DNA from: Ferrimonas balearica
Lineage (GTDB): Bacteria > Pseudomonadota > Gammaproteobacteria > Enterobacterales > Shewanellaceae
NCBI RefSeq assembly: GCF_019802055.1
Contig: NZ_JAHVHW010000007.1
Location: forward strand, 1,513,403-1,577,402
Reading direction: 5' to 3'
DNA length: 64,000 nucleotides
Shown: positions 8,587 to 16,377 of the stretch, in pieces
How positions within the stretch are numbered: the first letter of the stretch is position 1
Layout of the letters: each line of letters opens with the position of its first letter
Position numbers and translations under genes: made by a program
Notes under the pieces: generated by a model
Seen by the model: the letters and a program-made list of their open reading frames with translations, nothing else
What the model was told of the DNA's origin: nothing
Databases searched by the model: none

Positions 8587-9942
8587 TTAGTTGCGCTTCG
8601 GCCACTCTTTGTCAACGCGCTGCTCGAGGAAGGCTTCCTTCTGAGCGTCCAGCTTAGCCTTGTCCCAACCTACCAGGGCCTGAGCGGCTTCTTTGGTAGA
8701 GATGTCCGGGATGGCAACCGGCTGGGCAACACCGTACTTGGTCAGGACTTTCTTCAGCTCAGCCTGGGCTTGCAGACCGATTTCCTGAGCAGAGGCCAGC
8801 AGACGCAGGGCTTCTTGCGGGTTGTGAGCGTGAACACCGTGAGATGCGATGGCGAAGTCCCAGCGCCACTGAGCGTGACGGATGTGGGTCAGGGCCTGCT
8901 TCATCTCAGCTTCGGTCGCACCGGCTTCCCAGGCGGCACCCGCTTCGAAGTGGGCGCGAACGATGATGGCTTCCGCTTTCAGCTTCTCAGCGTTGATGGC
9001 TTCTTTGTTGGCCTTCAGAGTGGCTTCCAGGTCAGCTTTGCTGTCGTGGCAGGAGGAGCAAGACACATCAAAGTTGTCCAGAGCGTTACCGACGTTGTGC
9101 TTGGAGAACTTACGACCCTGCTCGTTGGTCACTTTCGGCATGTGACAGGTGATACAGGTCACTTCCATCTCGGCGTGAACGCTGGTGGCCCAGGTCTCAA
9201 ACTCCGGGTGCTGAGCTTTCAGCATCGGCGCTTTGGAGATCTTGTGAGTCCAGTCGGCGAAGCCGATGCTGTCAAAGTACTGCTCGGCACCTTCTGCGGT
9301 GAAACCGTTCTCCCAGGGGAAGCGCACGTTGTTGTGGTCGCCCTTGTCGAAGTAGTACTCAACGTGACACTGACCACAGGTCTGAGCCGCTTTCATGTCG
9401 CGGGACTGCTCGGAGAACTTCATGTCCACCTTCTCCATCGCGCGCTCAGCGTAGGGGCGTGACAGAGTCAGTTTCGGAGTGCCGCTTTCGTGGCAGTCAG
9501 CACAACCGATGGCGTTACCCATCTCGTGGCCCCACTTGCCAAATTTGTGGTCGTTAAAGTTGCCTTCGCCCACTTCCTGATACATGCGAGCCACATCAGG
9601 GGACTTACAGGACCAGCACGCTGCGGGCATCGGGCCATCGGTGTCGTTCATCGGGCCACCGGTACGCAGAGTCTGAATCACGTCGGTCACGGCGTAGTAG
9701 TGGCCGCGAGCCTTATTGTAATCTTTGGAGAAACCGTAGCCGGCCCACAGAACAACCAGGTTGGGGTCGTCGGCCAGCAGGTCAACAATCTGGTCAGTCT
9801 CAGCGGTAGTCGCCCAAGAGGCGTACTGGTTGGGGAACTTAGCCTTCCACGCTTCGTTGTCGGACTCGACCGGTTTGGCCATTGCACCGCCGCAGATACC
9901 AGCAACGGCAACGGACAGTAAAAGTTTATTAATGGTTTTCAT
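8587..9942 (-). CDS. nrfA: Ammonia-forming cytochrome c nitrite reductase (c552)
   Basis: Periplasmic pentaheme enzyme that reduces nitrite to ammonium with six electrons in anaerobic respiration. Visible: a cleavable signal peptide (ending GGAMAKP), the catalytic heme motif with lysine instead of histidine (CWSCK, about residues 109-113), then four CXXCH motifs: CADCH, CGQCH, CITCH and CSSCH. Length (about 451 residues) is normal. Three ATGs occur in a row; the one at 9942 has the best spacing (7 nt) from the GAGG ribosome binding site. No nrfBCD or nrfH follows, as in Shewanella, where electrons come from CymA (known for that genus, inferred here). A NarP-like site lies upstream. Confidence 0.97.
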   Translation of the reverse strand: MKTINKLLLSVAVAGICGGAMAKPVESDNEAWKAKFPNQYASWATTAETDQIVDLLADDPNLVVLWAGYGFSKDYNKARGHYYAVTDVIQTLRTGGPMNDTDGPMPAACWSCKSPDVARMYQEVGEGNFNDHKFGKWGHEMGNAIGCADCHESGTPKLTLSRPYAERAMEKVDMKFSEQSRDMKAAQTCGQCHVEYYFDKGDHNNVRFPWENGFTAEGAEQYFDSIGFADWTHKISKAPMLKAQHPEFETWATSVHAEMEVTCITCHMPKVTNEQGRKFSKHNVGNALDNFDVSCSSCHDSKADLEATLKANKEAINAEKLKAEAIIVRAHFEAGAAWEAGATEAEMKQALTHIRHAQWRWDFAIASHGVHAHNPQEALRLLASAQEIGLQAQAELKKVLTKYGVAQPVAIPDISTKEAAQALVGWDKAKLDAQKEAFLEQRVDKEWPKRN

Positions 9943-10012
9943 CATCATCCCTCATGGTCGCTTAGTGTTGCGACTGCGAGGTCAGATTAGGTTTTCCGAG
10001 CGTGTCGGGGCA

Positions 10013-10028
10013 TACCCCATTGGGGGTA
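10013..10028. promoter_or_regulatory. Predicted NarP/NarL 7-2-7 binding site upstream of nrfA
   Basis: TACCCCATTGGGGGTA is two inverted heptamers separated by 2 bp. Each matches the NarL/NarP consensus TACYYMT at six of seven positions. NarP binds only the 7-2-7 arrangement and controls nrf operons in enteric bacteria and Shewanella. It lies about 70 bp before the nrfA start. Confidence 0.6.
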
Positions 10029-10046
10029 GATGGGAGGTTACGGGAA

Positions 10047-10056
10047 TGTGATCACA
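10047..10056. promoter_or_regulatory. TGTGATCACA palindrome between nrfA and the GIY-YIG gene
   Basis: A perfect 10-bp palindrome built from CRP-like half sites, but without the usual 6-bp spacer. It could be a degenerate CRP or FNR-family site for nrfA; the evidence is weak. Confidence 0.25.
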
Positions 10057-10150
10057 CATAATCAACAAAAAAGGGAAAAGTTCTTTCATTTTCCGCGCTT
10101 TGTGTTGCGATCGCTGACTGGTAGACTGGCGCCTTCGAAAAAGGTTCCCC

Positions 10151-10519
10151 ATGTCTGACTGGTATTTGTATCTCATCCGCACAAATGCGGGCCATCTCTA
10201 CACCGGCATCACCACCGACGTTTCCCGCCGCTTCAGCGAACACCTGGCGGGCGCGCCCAAAGGCGCAAGAGCACTTCGCGGCAAAGGGCCGCTGACCCTG
10301 GTATACCAGACGCTCGTGGGTGATCGCAGCACAGCGCTGAAACTGGAATACCGGGTAAAACAGATGAGTAAAGCCCAGAAAGAGGCGTTGGTTACCCTTC
10401 AGCAGCCTCTGTGTCCCGATCACGCAGATACACCACCGCATCCCGAAACGCCTCGTTCCAGGGCACCGCTTGCGGCAGACGATAACCATAGCGAAAGCGG
10501 TGGCGCTCAAGCAGAGTGA
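10151..10519 (+). CDS. GIY-YIG nuclease-family protein (UPF0213/YhbQ-like)
   Basis: A 122-residue protein. The first 80 or so residues are a complete GIY-YIG fold: [18 protein letters not shown] at the N-terminus, the catalytic-type Arg in DVSRRFSEH, the GAKxxR-like segment [19 protein letters not shown] and a Glu in [11 protein letters not shown]. YhbQ-type proteins are small DNA-acting nucleases, implicated in DNA repair in E. coli. The C-terminal 40 residues are low-complexity (Pro, Ala, Ser) and lie wholly in the 128-bp overlap with the convergent GNAT gene, so this tail is probably an overlap by-product rather than a domain. Confidence 0.88.
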   Translation: MSDWYLYLIRTNAGHLYTGITTDVSRRFSEHLAGAPKGARALRGKGPLTLVYQTLVGDRSTALKLEYRVKQMSKAQKEALVTLQQPLCPDHADTPPHPETPRSRAPLAADDNHSESGGAQAE

Positions 10520-10904
10520 TGGAGCGCTGGTTATCCGGCAGACACAGGGCCACCAAACGCTCAAATCCCCACTGCCGTTCTGCCTGCTGACACAACCAGG
10601 ACAGCCCCCGACTGGCCAATCCCCTGCCCTCACCGCGCTGAAGCATCATAAACCCGACTTCTGCGGTGGCCTGCTCCATTGGCAGTCGCCGCAACCCAAC
10701 GATGCCCAGAGCGCCCTGTTGATCTTCCATCACCCAGCAACCCCAGTGATCCGCCTCCGGGCTCCAGGGCTTCAACCGTTCGGTCATCAAACGCTCAATC
10801 TGGCTGTCGGTTAGGGCGGGGCCAATCCTGGCCATCCGTTCGGAGTCGCCATACAGGCCACGAATCAGTTCGCGATCCTGGCTGGCAATGGGTCTGGGGG
10901 TCAT
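10392..10904 (-). CDS. GNAT-family N-acetyltransferase
   Basis: A 170-residue acetyltransferase of the RimJ/RimL-like type: [17 protein letters not shown] at the N-terminus, [11 protein letters not shown] and [24 protein letters not shown] covering the acetyl-CoA-binding beta-bulge and loop, and [17 protein letters not shown] near the C-terminus (the Asn-Xaa-x-Ser motif of this branch). It transfers an acetyl group to an amine; the acceptor is unknown. I chose the ATG at 10904 over a TTG six bases upstream. It overlaps the GIY-YIG gene tail to tail by 128 bp. Confidence 0.88.
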   Translation of the reverse strand: MTPRPIASQDRELIRGLYGDSERMARIGPALTDSQIERLMTERLKPWSPEADHWGCWVMEDQQGALGIVGLRRLPMEQATAEVGFMMLQRGEGRGLASRGLSWLCQQAERQWGFERLVALCLPDNQRSITLLERHRFRYGYRLPQAVPWNEAFRDAVVYLRDRDTEAAEG

Positions 10905-10974
10905 GAGCAATGAGGGTCGTTAAGTTTGCAGATAGCAGGCGGCCAATCAGCGCCAGAGATCAAATTTCGTGGAG

Positions 10975-11154
10975 TCAGGCCGTGCGTCGAATGATCAAAA
11001 CCACTTTGGCACCCGCACTGAGCAAAAAGCCCAGTGCCAGCAGACAGGCAACGGTCACCATGCCGGAAACCTGCTGGGTCAAATCGGTCCAGAGCAGCAA
11101 TCCGCCCCCCAGCGCCATCATCAGAATGCCTGCCCAAAATACAACGGTGATCAT
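10975..11154 (-). CDS. Small two-helix membrane protein of 59 residues
   Basis: Start ATG at 11154 sits 5 bp after a strong GGAGAGG ribosome binding site, only 9 bp after the stop of the LpxM-like gene on the same strand. The product has two hydrophobic helices (about residues 2-23 and 31-52) with a short polar turn (WTDLTQQVSG) and ends in basic RRTA. This hairpin layout is typical of small inner membrane proteins. I do not recognise a family; its position suggests it is translated with the acyltransferase. An overlapping frame on the same strand is not hydrophobic and lacks signals. Confidence 0.75.
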   Translation of the reverse strand: MITVVFWAGILMMALGGGLLLWTDLTQQVSGMVTVACLLALGFLLSAGAKVVLIIRRTA

Positions 11155-11163
11155 TGACCTCTC

Positions 11164-12096
11164 CTAGTAGAGCCTTGCCTCGCCATCGGGGCGGGTTTTC
11201 AGCACCTTCAAAAACCACATGTACTGACCTCGATGACGGTTAATCAAGCGCTCCATCTGTTCGTTCAGTATCCGGGCTTCAGTCGGCTTGTCCACCCGTT
11301 CCAGCGCCAGCGGAGCATCGATACTGACCTGAATATGTCCCCCTTCCAGCCCAACGGTCAGGGGCAACACCACCGCTTCGGCGCAGTGCGCGACTCGGCT
11401 GATGACCGGCAGCGTTGCTTTCTGAGTGGCGAAGAAGGGGGCGAATTCACTCTTGTCGGCACCATGATCCTGGTCCGGCAGATAGAAGAAGCTGTAACCC
11501 TGCTTAAGTTCACGAATGACCGCAGGCAGGCCCGCATTGCGGTGAAACAGCTTGCCACCAAAGCGCGCACGTTGACGGCAGGAGAGCCAATTGAACACCG
11601 GGTTTCTGTGGTGCTTCACCATCCCCAGCATCGGCAGACCGGCCATCGACAGGCCGACGCCGGCGTACTCGATGCCAAACATATGAGGCACCAGAAACAC
11701 CACCGGCTTGCCCTGCTCCTGAGCGGCACGGACATGCTCCATACCGGCGATGCGGATCTTGTCCTGCAGATACGCCTGGCTGCGAACCGCCAGGGTGCCC
11801 ATCCCCATGCCCACCATTAGAAAGGTGTAGCAAAGCTCATTGATCAGGCCATCCCGCTCCTTTTGAGGCATATCCGGGTAACAGGCCTTCAGGTTCGCCG
11901 TGGCGATCCGGACCGGTTTCTTCAGGATGGGGCGAAACAGGGGAACCATACAGATAGCCACATAGTGGCGAACGCGAAGAGGAATAAAAGCCAGTATCGA
12001 GAGTGCAGCAATGGTGATCCAGGCTCCCCAGCAGCGGGGGTGAAGCATGGTTGGGCAGAAATCGACGTGGTAACAGCGACGGGCATCCGTGGTCAT
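11164..12096 (-). CDS. LpxM/MsbB-like lipid A acyltransferase, first copy
   Basis: A 310-residue member of the lauroyl/myristoyl acyltransferase family, which adds a secondary acyl chain to lipid A at the inner membrane. Family marks: an N-terminal HPRCWGAWI close to the HPRYWGAW of E. coli LpxM, one membrane helix, the catalytic HX4E-type motif (PHMFGIEYAG), ARFGGKLFHRNAG, and the signature FYLPDQDHGADKSEFAPFFATQKATLP. The ending QYMWFLKVLKTRPDGE also fits. A second paralogue lies just upstream with its own terminator. This copy has lost the GWAI-type residues after the catalytic His, so its acyl-donor or acceptor preference may differ. Confidence 0.9.
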   Translation of the reverse strand: MTTDARRCYHVDFCPTMLHPRCWGAWITIAALSILAFIPLRVRHYVAICMVPLFRPILKKPVRIATANLKACYPDMPQKERDGLINELCYTFLMVGMGMGTLAVRSQAYLQDKIRIAGMEHVRAAQEQGKPVVFLVPHMFGIEYAGVGLSMAGLPMLGMVKHHRNPVFNWLSCRQRARFGGKLFHRNAGLPAVIRELKQGYSFFYLPDQDHGADKSEFAPFFATQKATLPVISRVAHCAEAVVLPLTVGLEGGHIQVSIDAPLALERVDKPTEARILNEQMERLINRHRGQYMWFLKVLKTRPDGEARLY

Positions 12097-12189
12097 AGCA
12101 GTCCTGTCCTTAGGGTTTTTCGTTTTGGTTTTTCCTAAAGGTGCGACTTACCTTAACTCAAACTGAATTCACTGGACAGAGTAAAAAAA

Positions 12190-12216
12190 AACGCCCGCAT
12201 TTTGCGGGCGTTTTTT
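12190..12216. terminator. Intrinsic terminator between the two lpxM-like genes
   Basis: AACGCCCGCA (12190-12199) and TGCGGGCGTT (12203-12212) with a short loop, flanked by an A tract on the left and a T tract on the right. It ends the upstream lpxM transcript on the minus strand, so the two acyltransferases are probably transcribed separately. Confidence 0.85.
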
Positions 12217-12229
12217 GAACTTGATCGCG

Positions 12230-13201
12230 TCAGCGCTGTTGCTGCTCATACAGACGATAGGGGTCTGTCTCTCCCTCAGGCCGGCTTTTAAGCAGCTTGA
12301 GGTTCCACATGTACTGCTCCGGACAGGGGGTCAGCAGCGCTTCGATCTCCTCGTTCATGCGGCGGGCATCGTAGCCACGGTCACCGGAGGGCAGATCCCA
12401 CAGCGGCGGACGGATGTGACCCTCATAGTATCCCGTCTGTGGGTCATAGGTTGCCAGCATCGGCACCACCACAGCGCCGGTACTCTCAGTCATGCGGCCA
12501 AGGCCCGGCAGCGTCGCCTTGTGGGTGGCAAAGAACGGCACGTATTCGCTCTTGTCCATGCCGTGATCCTGGTCCGGCAAATAATAGGCGCTGTGGCCAT
12601 CGCGAATGGCATTGAGAAACTGCTTAATGCCATCCTTGCGCGCAAACAACTTACCGCCATAACGAGCACGGAGCCGGCACATCAGCCAATCCACCAGCGG
12701 GTTCTTGTCCGGGTTCATCATGGTGGTCATCGGGTAACCCCGTTTGGCCAGCAGCAGACCCGGGAACTCAATCGCCCAGCTGTGGGGGACCATCAAAATC
12801 ACCGGCTTGCCCGCTTCCAGCAGCGGGATCAGATGCTCCTCGCCAATCAGACGAACACGCTTCTCCAGAAAATCCGGGCTGCGAACCAGCAAACAGGAGT
12901 AGGACAGCAGCACCTGGGCTGCACGCTGAAACATGGCTTGGATAACCTGCTCCCGCTTGGCGTCATCCCAATCGGGAAAGCACAAACGCAGGTTTACCTG
13001 GGCGTTGCGATAACCGCGCTTGGTCAACTTCGGGCCGAGCGAACCGATAGCCGCCGCCAGTCGGTCGCGTATCCGAAAAGGCACAAAAGCCAGCGCCGCG
13101 GCGAGGCCGACCGCCAGCCAGATCCCCCAGTAACCGGGGGCCAGAAATTTCCACTGGAATTGGGGTCGGTGCTGAGTTTCAGCCGAACTGTGCTGAGTCA
13201 C
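12230..13201 (-). CDS. lpxM: Lipid A secondary acyltransferase LpxM (MsbB), second copy
   Basis: A 323-residue protein closely following E. coli LpxM: GYWGIWLAVG at the membrane anchor, the catalytic HSWAIE (HX4E) in VPHSWAIEFPG, RARYGGKLFARKDGIKQF, YYLPDQDHGMDKSEYVPFFATHKATLP, and ARRMNEEIEALLTPCPEQYMWNLKLLKSRPEGE. It transfers a myristoyl-type chain to penta-acylated lipid A. I chose the GTG at 13201, 11 bp after GGGAG; the longer frame adds a non-conserved segment. It is the more typical of the two copies. Convergent or tandem neighbours are separated by terminators on both sides. Confidence 0.92.
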   Translation of the reverse strand: MTQHSSAETQHRPQFQWKFLAPGYWGIWLAVGLAAALAFVPFRIRDRLAAAIGSLGPKLTKRGYRNAQVNLRLCFPDWDDAKREQVIQAMFQRAAQVLLSYSCLLVRSPDFLEKRVRLIGEEHLIPLLEAGKPVILMVPHSWAIEFPGLLLAKRGYPMTTMMNPDKNPLVDWLMCRLRARYGGKLFARKDGIKQFLNAIRDGHSAYYLPDQDHGMDKSEYVPFFATHKATLPGLGRMTESTGAVVVPMLATYDPQTGYYEGHIRPPLWDLPSGDRGYDARRMNEEIEALLTPCPEQYMWNLKLLKSRPEGETDPYRLYEQQQR

Positions 13202-13270
13202 AATATATTCAACTCCCGCTAACGAAGGGCGCCGAGATCCACAACTAAATATTGCTAAAATCAAAGCAAA

Positions 13271-13291
13271 ACGGCGCCTTAGAGGCGCCGT
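13271..13291 (-). terminator. Hairpin after the OsmC-family gene
   Basis: ACGGCGCCT (13271-13279) and AGGCGCCGT (13283-13291) with a 3-nt loop. On the minus strand it is followed by TTTGCTTTGA, so it can act as a weak terminator for the OsmC-family gene. Confidence 0.6.
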
Positions 13292-13315
13292 AGTCTAGCG
13301 AGTCAAACGCGAAGT

Positions 13316-13738
13316 TCAAGCGCTGTGGGTAACCACTGTCGGGTGCAGCAGATTGTGATGCACCGGGCAACGATGGCAAACCTTGTCAAAAAACGCCTGT
13401 TTCTGTTCATCGGACAGGTCCGCGTCGATGCGTGCCGTGGCGTCGATGCTCTTGAAGCCGATCGGATCGTCAGTGGGTTTTCCGGCCAGGCCTGCCGGGT
13501 TCAGAATGCCGGTCACATCAATGTCGATGCCGCGCAGTTCGATACCCTCTTCACGAGCCACCATCTTAGCAATGGCCGACAGACAGCCCGCCAAAGAGAA
13601 GAGGAAAGTTTCCAGCGGGTTTGCGCCTTCGTCAGACGCGGTGGGCTGGTCGATCACCAGGTGGTGTCCGCGCACATCGGCGGTCACCTTCCAGCCAGAG
13701 GTCATGGAAGTGGTGATCTTGTACTGCTTGTCGGCCAT
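13316..13738 (-). CDS. OsmC/Ohr-family protein
   Basis: A 140-residue protein with the OsmC fold. It shows the two conserved cysteine regions, SLAGCLSAIAKMVA (mid-protein helix) and VCHRCPVHHNLL near the C-terminus, plus ANPLETFLFSLAG. Members of this family reduce organic hydroperoxides with a reactive Cys pair. Here the second region has CHRC rather than a single Cys, a pattern seen in OsmC subgroups whose activity is less certain. Start ATG 13738 follows AAGGAG; an earlier start would add a segment with no family match. Confidence 0.88.
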   Translation of the reverse strand: MADKQYKITTSMTSGWKVTADVRGHHLVIDQPTASDEGANPLETFLFSLAGCLSAIAKMVAREEGIELRGIDIDVTGILNPAGLAGKPTDDPIGFKSIDATARIDADLSDEQKQAFFDKVCHRCPVHHNLLHPTVVTHSA

Positions 13739-13875
13739 GAATAAGCTCCTTGCATTAGTTTTCGCTGATATTCTTTCGCGACCACCCGATAAAGGCAAGT
13801 GATCCATCCCACCATTTTGACATCTTTCCGCCCCTGCGCCATGCTGCATCGCCCCAAGTGATAAGAGAAATAACG

Positions 13876-14301
13876 ATGAACCAGCCTCGCGTGGGAATCG
13901 GCATTATTGTCCTCAGAGCCGACGGCAAGATACTGATCGGAAAACGCCAGGGCGCACACGCCCCCTACTGGTCCATCCCCGGTGGCCACCTGGAGTTGGG
14001 CGAGACCTTCGAAAGTGCCGCCATTCGTGAGATTGAGGAGGAAACCGGACTCACCATCCAGGATCCTCAGGTGATCGCCATCACCAATAACCTCCGCACC
14101 TTTCGGGAAGAGGGGAAGCACTATGTCTCTGTGTGCCTGCTGGCACACCACGACGGTGAGGAACCGGTCAACCGGGAGCCGGACAAATGTGAAGGGTGGG
14201 TCTGGGTCGAGCCGACTGCCCTGCCCCAACCCCATTTCGATGCCAGTGAACAATCGGTTGCCTGCTTTCTCGCCGAACGCCCCTATCTTGGCGCAAGCTG
14301 A
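13876..14301 (+). CDS. Nudix hydrolase, NUDT15-like nucleotide pyrophosphatase
   Basis: A 141-residue protein with a complete Nudix box, GGHLELGETFESAAIREIEEE followed by TGL (about residues 36-59), which binds Mg2+ and cleaves a nucleoside diphosphate linkage. The N-terminus (PRVGIGIIVLRADGKILIGKR) and PYWSIPGGHLE resemble NUDT15/MutT-like enzymes that hydrolyse nucleoside triphosphates. I chose the ATG at 13876, which matches where family members begin, over an upstream GTG at 13858. It is divergent from the OsmC gene. Confidence 0.92.
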   Translation: MNQPRVGIGIIVLRADGKILIGKRQGAHAPYWSIPGGHLELGETFESAAIREIEEETGLTIQDPQVIAITNNLRTFREEGKHYVSVCLLAHHDGEEPVNREPDKCEGWVWVEPTALPQPHFDASEQSVACFLAERPYLGAS

Positions 14302-14399
14302 ACAGAAGTTGTCAGATCCGGAAAAGCCTTTACTCTGCTGAGGGTCGGCATGCTACTCTGCCGCCGCATTGAACACTTTTTATCTTGGGGAACTCTGTC

Positions 14400-15206
14400 T
14401 TGAGCCAGGCTCTGCTGCATCACAAAATCTACCGTCACCCACAGCCCAAAGACTGGGTGGTGATGGTTCATGGCGCCGGTGGCAGTTCCAATATCTGGTT
14501 TCGCCAGCTCAAGGCCTATCGTGCCCAGTTCAACGTGTTGCTCCTGGACCTCCGTGGCCACGGTGCCAGTAAAGAGATCGTCAAGCACCTGATTGAGGGT
14601 AAGTACTGCTTCCGCTCCGTTACCCGGGATGTGGTTCAGCTGCTGGACCACCTGCGTATCCGCCGGGCTCACTTTGTGGGCATCTCACTGGGCACCATTG
14701 TGATCCGCACCCTGGCTGAACTGGAGCCGCAACGGGTCAAGACCATGGTGCTGGGCGGTGCCGTGACCCGTCTTAACCGCTTCTCCCAACTTCTGGTCAA
14801 CGTGGGCAACGCCCTGAAAAATGTGGTGCCCTACATGTGGCTCTACCGTCTGTTTGCCTGGATCATCATGCCCAAGAAGGCGCAGGCCCCCTCCCGTAAC
14901 CTGTTTATCCGGGAAGCCCATCGTCTGTGTCAGAAGGAGTTCAAGCGCTGGTTCCGCCTCGCCGCTGAGGTGAATCCGCTGATGCGCTACTTCAAGGAGA
15001 AGGAGTTGAGTATCCCGACCCTCTATATCATGGGCGATAACGACCACATGTTTTTGAAGCCGGTTAAGGAGATGGCCAAAGCCCATCGCCACGCCGACCT
15101 GGCGGTGATAGAAGATTGCGGCCACGTCTGCAATGTGGAAAAGGCCGACGACTTCAACACGCTCTCCCTTAACTTCCTTCAGCAACACAGCCAGCGTGCC
15201 GCCTGA
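14400..15206 (+). CDS. Alpha/beta-fold hydrolase
   Basis: A 268-residue hydrolase. The oxyanion HG is in VMVHGAGGSS (residues 21-30), LLDLRGHGAS follows strand 4, the nucleophile elbow is GISLG (94-98, Ser96), the acid is in the YIMGDNDHMF segment and the catalytic His in EDCGHVCNVEKAD. The cap region (about 125-190) is basic and helical. I chose the TTG at 14400, 8 bp after GGGGA, because the earlier in-frame TTG overlaps that ribosome binding site. The substrate cannot be told; esters or lactones are typical of the family. Confidence 0.88.
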   Translation: MSQALLHHKIYRHPQPKDWVVMVHGAGGSSNIWFRQLKAYRAQFNVLLLDLRGHGASKEIVKHLIEGKYCFRSVTRDVVQLLDHLRIRRAHFVGISLGTIVIRTLAELEPQRVKTMVLGGAVTRLNRFSQLLVNVGNALKNVVPYMWLYRLFAWIIMPKKAQAPSRNLFIREAHRLCQKEFKRWFRLAAEVNPLMRYFKEKELSIPTLYIMGDNDHMFLKPVKEMAKAHRHADLAVIEDCGHVCNVEKADDFNTLSLNFLQQHSQRAA

Positions 15207-15294
15207 CGGCACGCCCTCCCGACAGCGCTAATCAGCGCGCACAAACTGAATAAACCGGGTAAGGTGGCGTTAATCCGTCGTCAGGAATAACGCC

Positions 15295-15636
15295 ATGGAA
15301 CTGACCTGCCACTGCGGCAATATCCGCCTGACCGCCAGCAAAGTGCCCGCCGAACTGGCCAGTTGCAACTGCTCCATCTGCCGCCGTTACGCCGCCCTGT
15401 GGGCATACTATCCGCCGTCTGAGGTTCAGGTTGAGAGCCTGGAGCAGCCCCCGGTCAGCTATATCTGGGGCGACAAAGAGGTGGCATTTGAGCATTGCGG
15501 CGTGTGTGGCTGCATCACCCACTACCGCACCCTACCCAACTGCGACAGTGAGATTCTGGCTATCAATATGAGGTTGGCCGAAAACGAATTGGTGCAGAGC
15601 CTGCCCCGACGCGCCATTGATGGGGCCAGTTACTGA
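15295..15636 (+). CDS. GFA-family (glutathione-dependent formaldehyde-activating-like) zinc protein
   Basis: A 113-residue protein with the GFA cysteine pattern: CHCGNIRL at the N-terminus, CNCSICRRY, and HCGVCGCITHYR. These cysteines bind zinc in the family. Despite the name, most members have no proven formaldehyde role. The gene stands alone between the hydrolase and the convergent dipeptidase, with a normal ATG at 15295. Confidence 0.9.
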   Translation: MELTCHCGNIRLTASKVPAELASCNCSICRRYAALWAYYPPSEVQVESLEQPPVSYIWGDKEVAFEHCGVCGCITHYRTLPNCDSEILAINMRLAENELVQSLPRRAIDGASY

Positions 15637-15645
15637 GGCGGCGGT

Positions 15646-16377
15646 TCAATACAGGGGCAAATCCCAGTAATCGTTCGGATAGGGCTCGTTATTAAGGGTG
15701 AAGTGCCACCACTCCTTGTCGTAGTTGCTGAACCCCTCACTCTCCATCAACAACAGCAGCAGTAACCGATTGCGCCGCGCCTCGGCGCTCAGTTCGCTAT
15801 GGGCGGTGTGAGATACCGGGTCAAAGCAGTCATAGCCGCTGCCCATGGGCAGTGAAGGATGGGGGCCGGATTCCTGATGGCTAAATCGGCAATCGCCGTC
15901 CGCCCCCAACGCCTTGCTGCCTTGCTCTGCATTCAGGGATATCAGGGTAAGATCCACCGTACTGCCGCGACTGTGCCCGGATCGTGCGGCGATATAGCCC
16001 AACTCGAACAATTGGCTCTTTGCAATGTCCGGGTAGTAACGGGCCTTCATGCGGGTATCGGCAGGGTCGTCAGCCCAGCGCACAAAGTGGTCCACCGCAC
16101 GCTGAGGCCGGTAACAGTCATACACCTTCAGGCCCAGGCCGTACTCTGACGCTTTACGTTGCACCCGACTTAATGCTTCCACGGCGGCAGGGGTCAACAG
16201 GCATTGCGCCTGTTCGTAGCCGATCACCACCTGCCCGATAAAGTTGTCACGGCCTGCATAGCGCAGCTCCTGAACGATGTCCGGTGCTGCCGCTTGCAGT
16301 GGCACCAGATCCGGCGACGGGTTCTCTGCCCCCGCCGTCAAAGGCCAAAGCAGTGCCACTCCAATTGGGCACCTCAA
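15646..16377 (-). CDS. D-alanyl-D-alanine dipeptidase (VanX/DdpX family)
   Basis: A 243-residue zinc dipeptidase with an N-terminal signal peptide (about residues 1-18, ending LTAGAEN) so it acts in the periplasm. The zinc motifs are SGHSRGSTVDLTL (SxHxxGxxxD) and EWWHFTL (ExxWH), and YDCYRPQRAVDHF carries the transition-state Arg. DdpX recycles D-Ala-D-Ala from peptidoglycan; VanX confers vancomycin resistance in Gram-positives, which is not implied here. The TTG start at 16377 overlaps the stop of the upstream GNAT gene as TTGA, with GGGAGA 6 bp before it, so the two are probably translationally coupled. Confidence 0.9.
   Translation of the reverse strand: MRCPIGVALLWPLTAGAENPSPDLVPLQAAAPDIVQELRYAGRDNFIGQVVIGYEQAQCLLTPAAVEALSRVQRKASEYGLGLKVYDCYRPQRAVDHFVRWADDPADTRMKARYYPDIAKSQLFELGYIAARSGHSRGSTVDLTLISLNAEQGSKALGADGDCRFSHQESGPHPSLPMGSGYDCFDPVSHTAHSELSAEARRNRLLLLLLMESEGFSNYDKEWWHFTLNNEPYPNDYWDLPLY

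Noticed and set aside
10041-10062. FNR box upstream of nrfA
   Set aside because: TTGAT and ATCA half sites exist but the spacing is wrong for FNR; only the shorter palindrome was kept, at low confidence.
10901-11218. 105-codon minus-strand frame overlapping the 59-residue gene
   Set aside because: It runs into the LpxM-like gene, has no ribosome binding site, and its translation is not protein-like, unlike the hydrophobic frame beside it.
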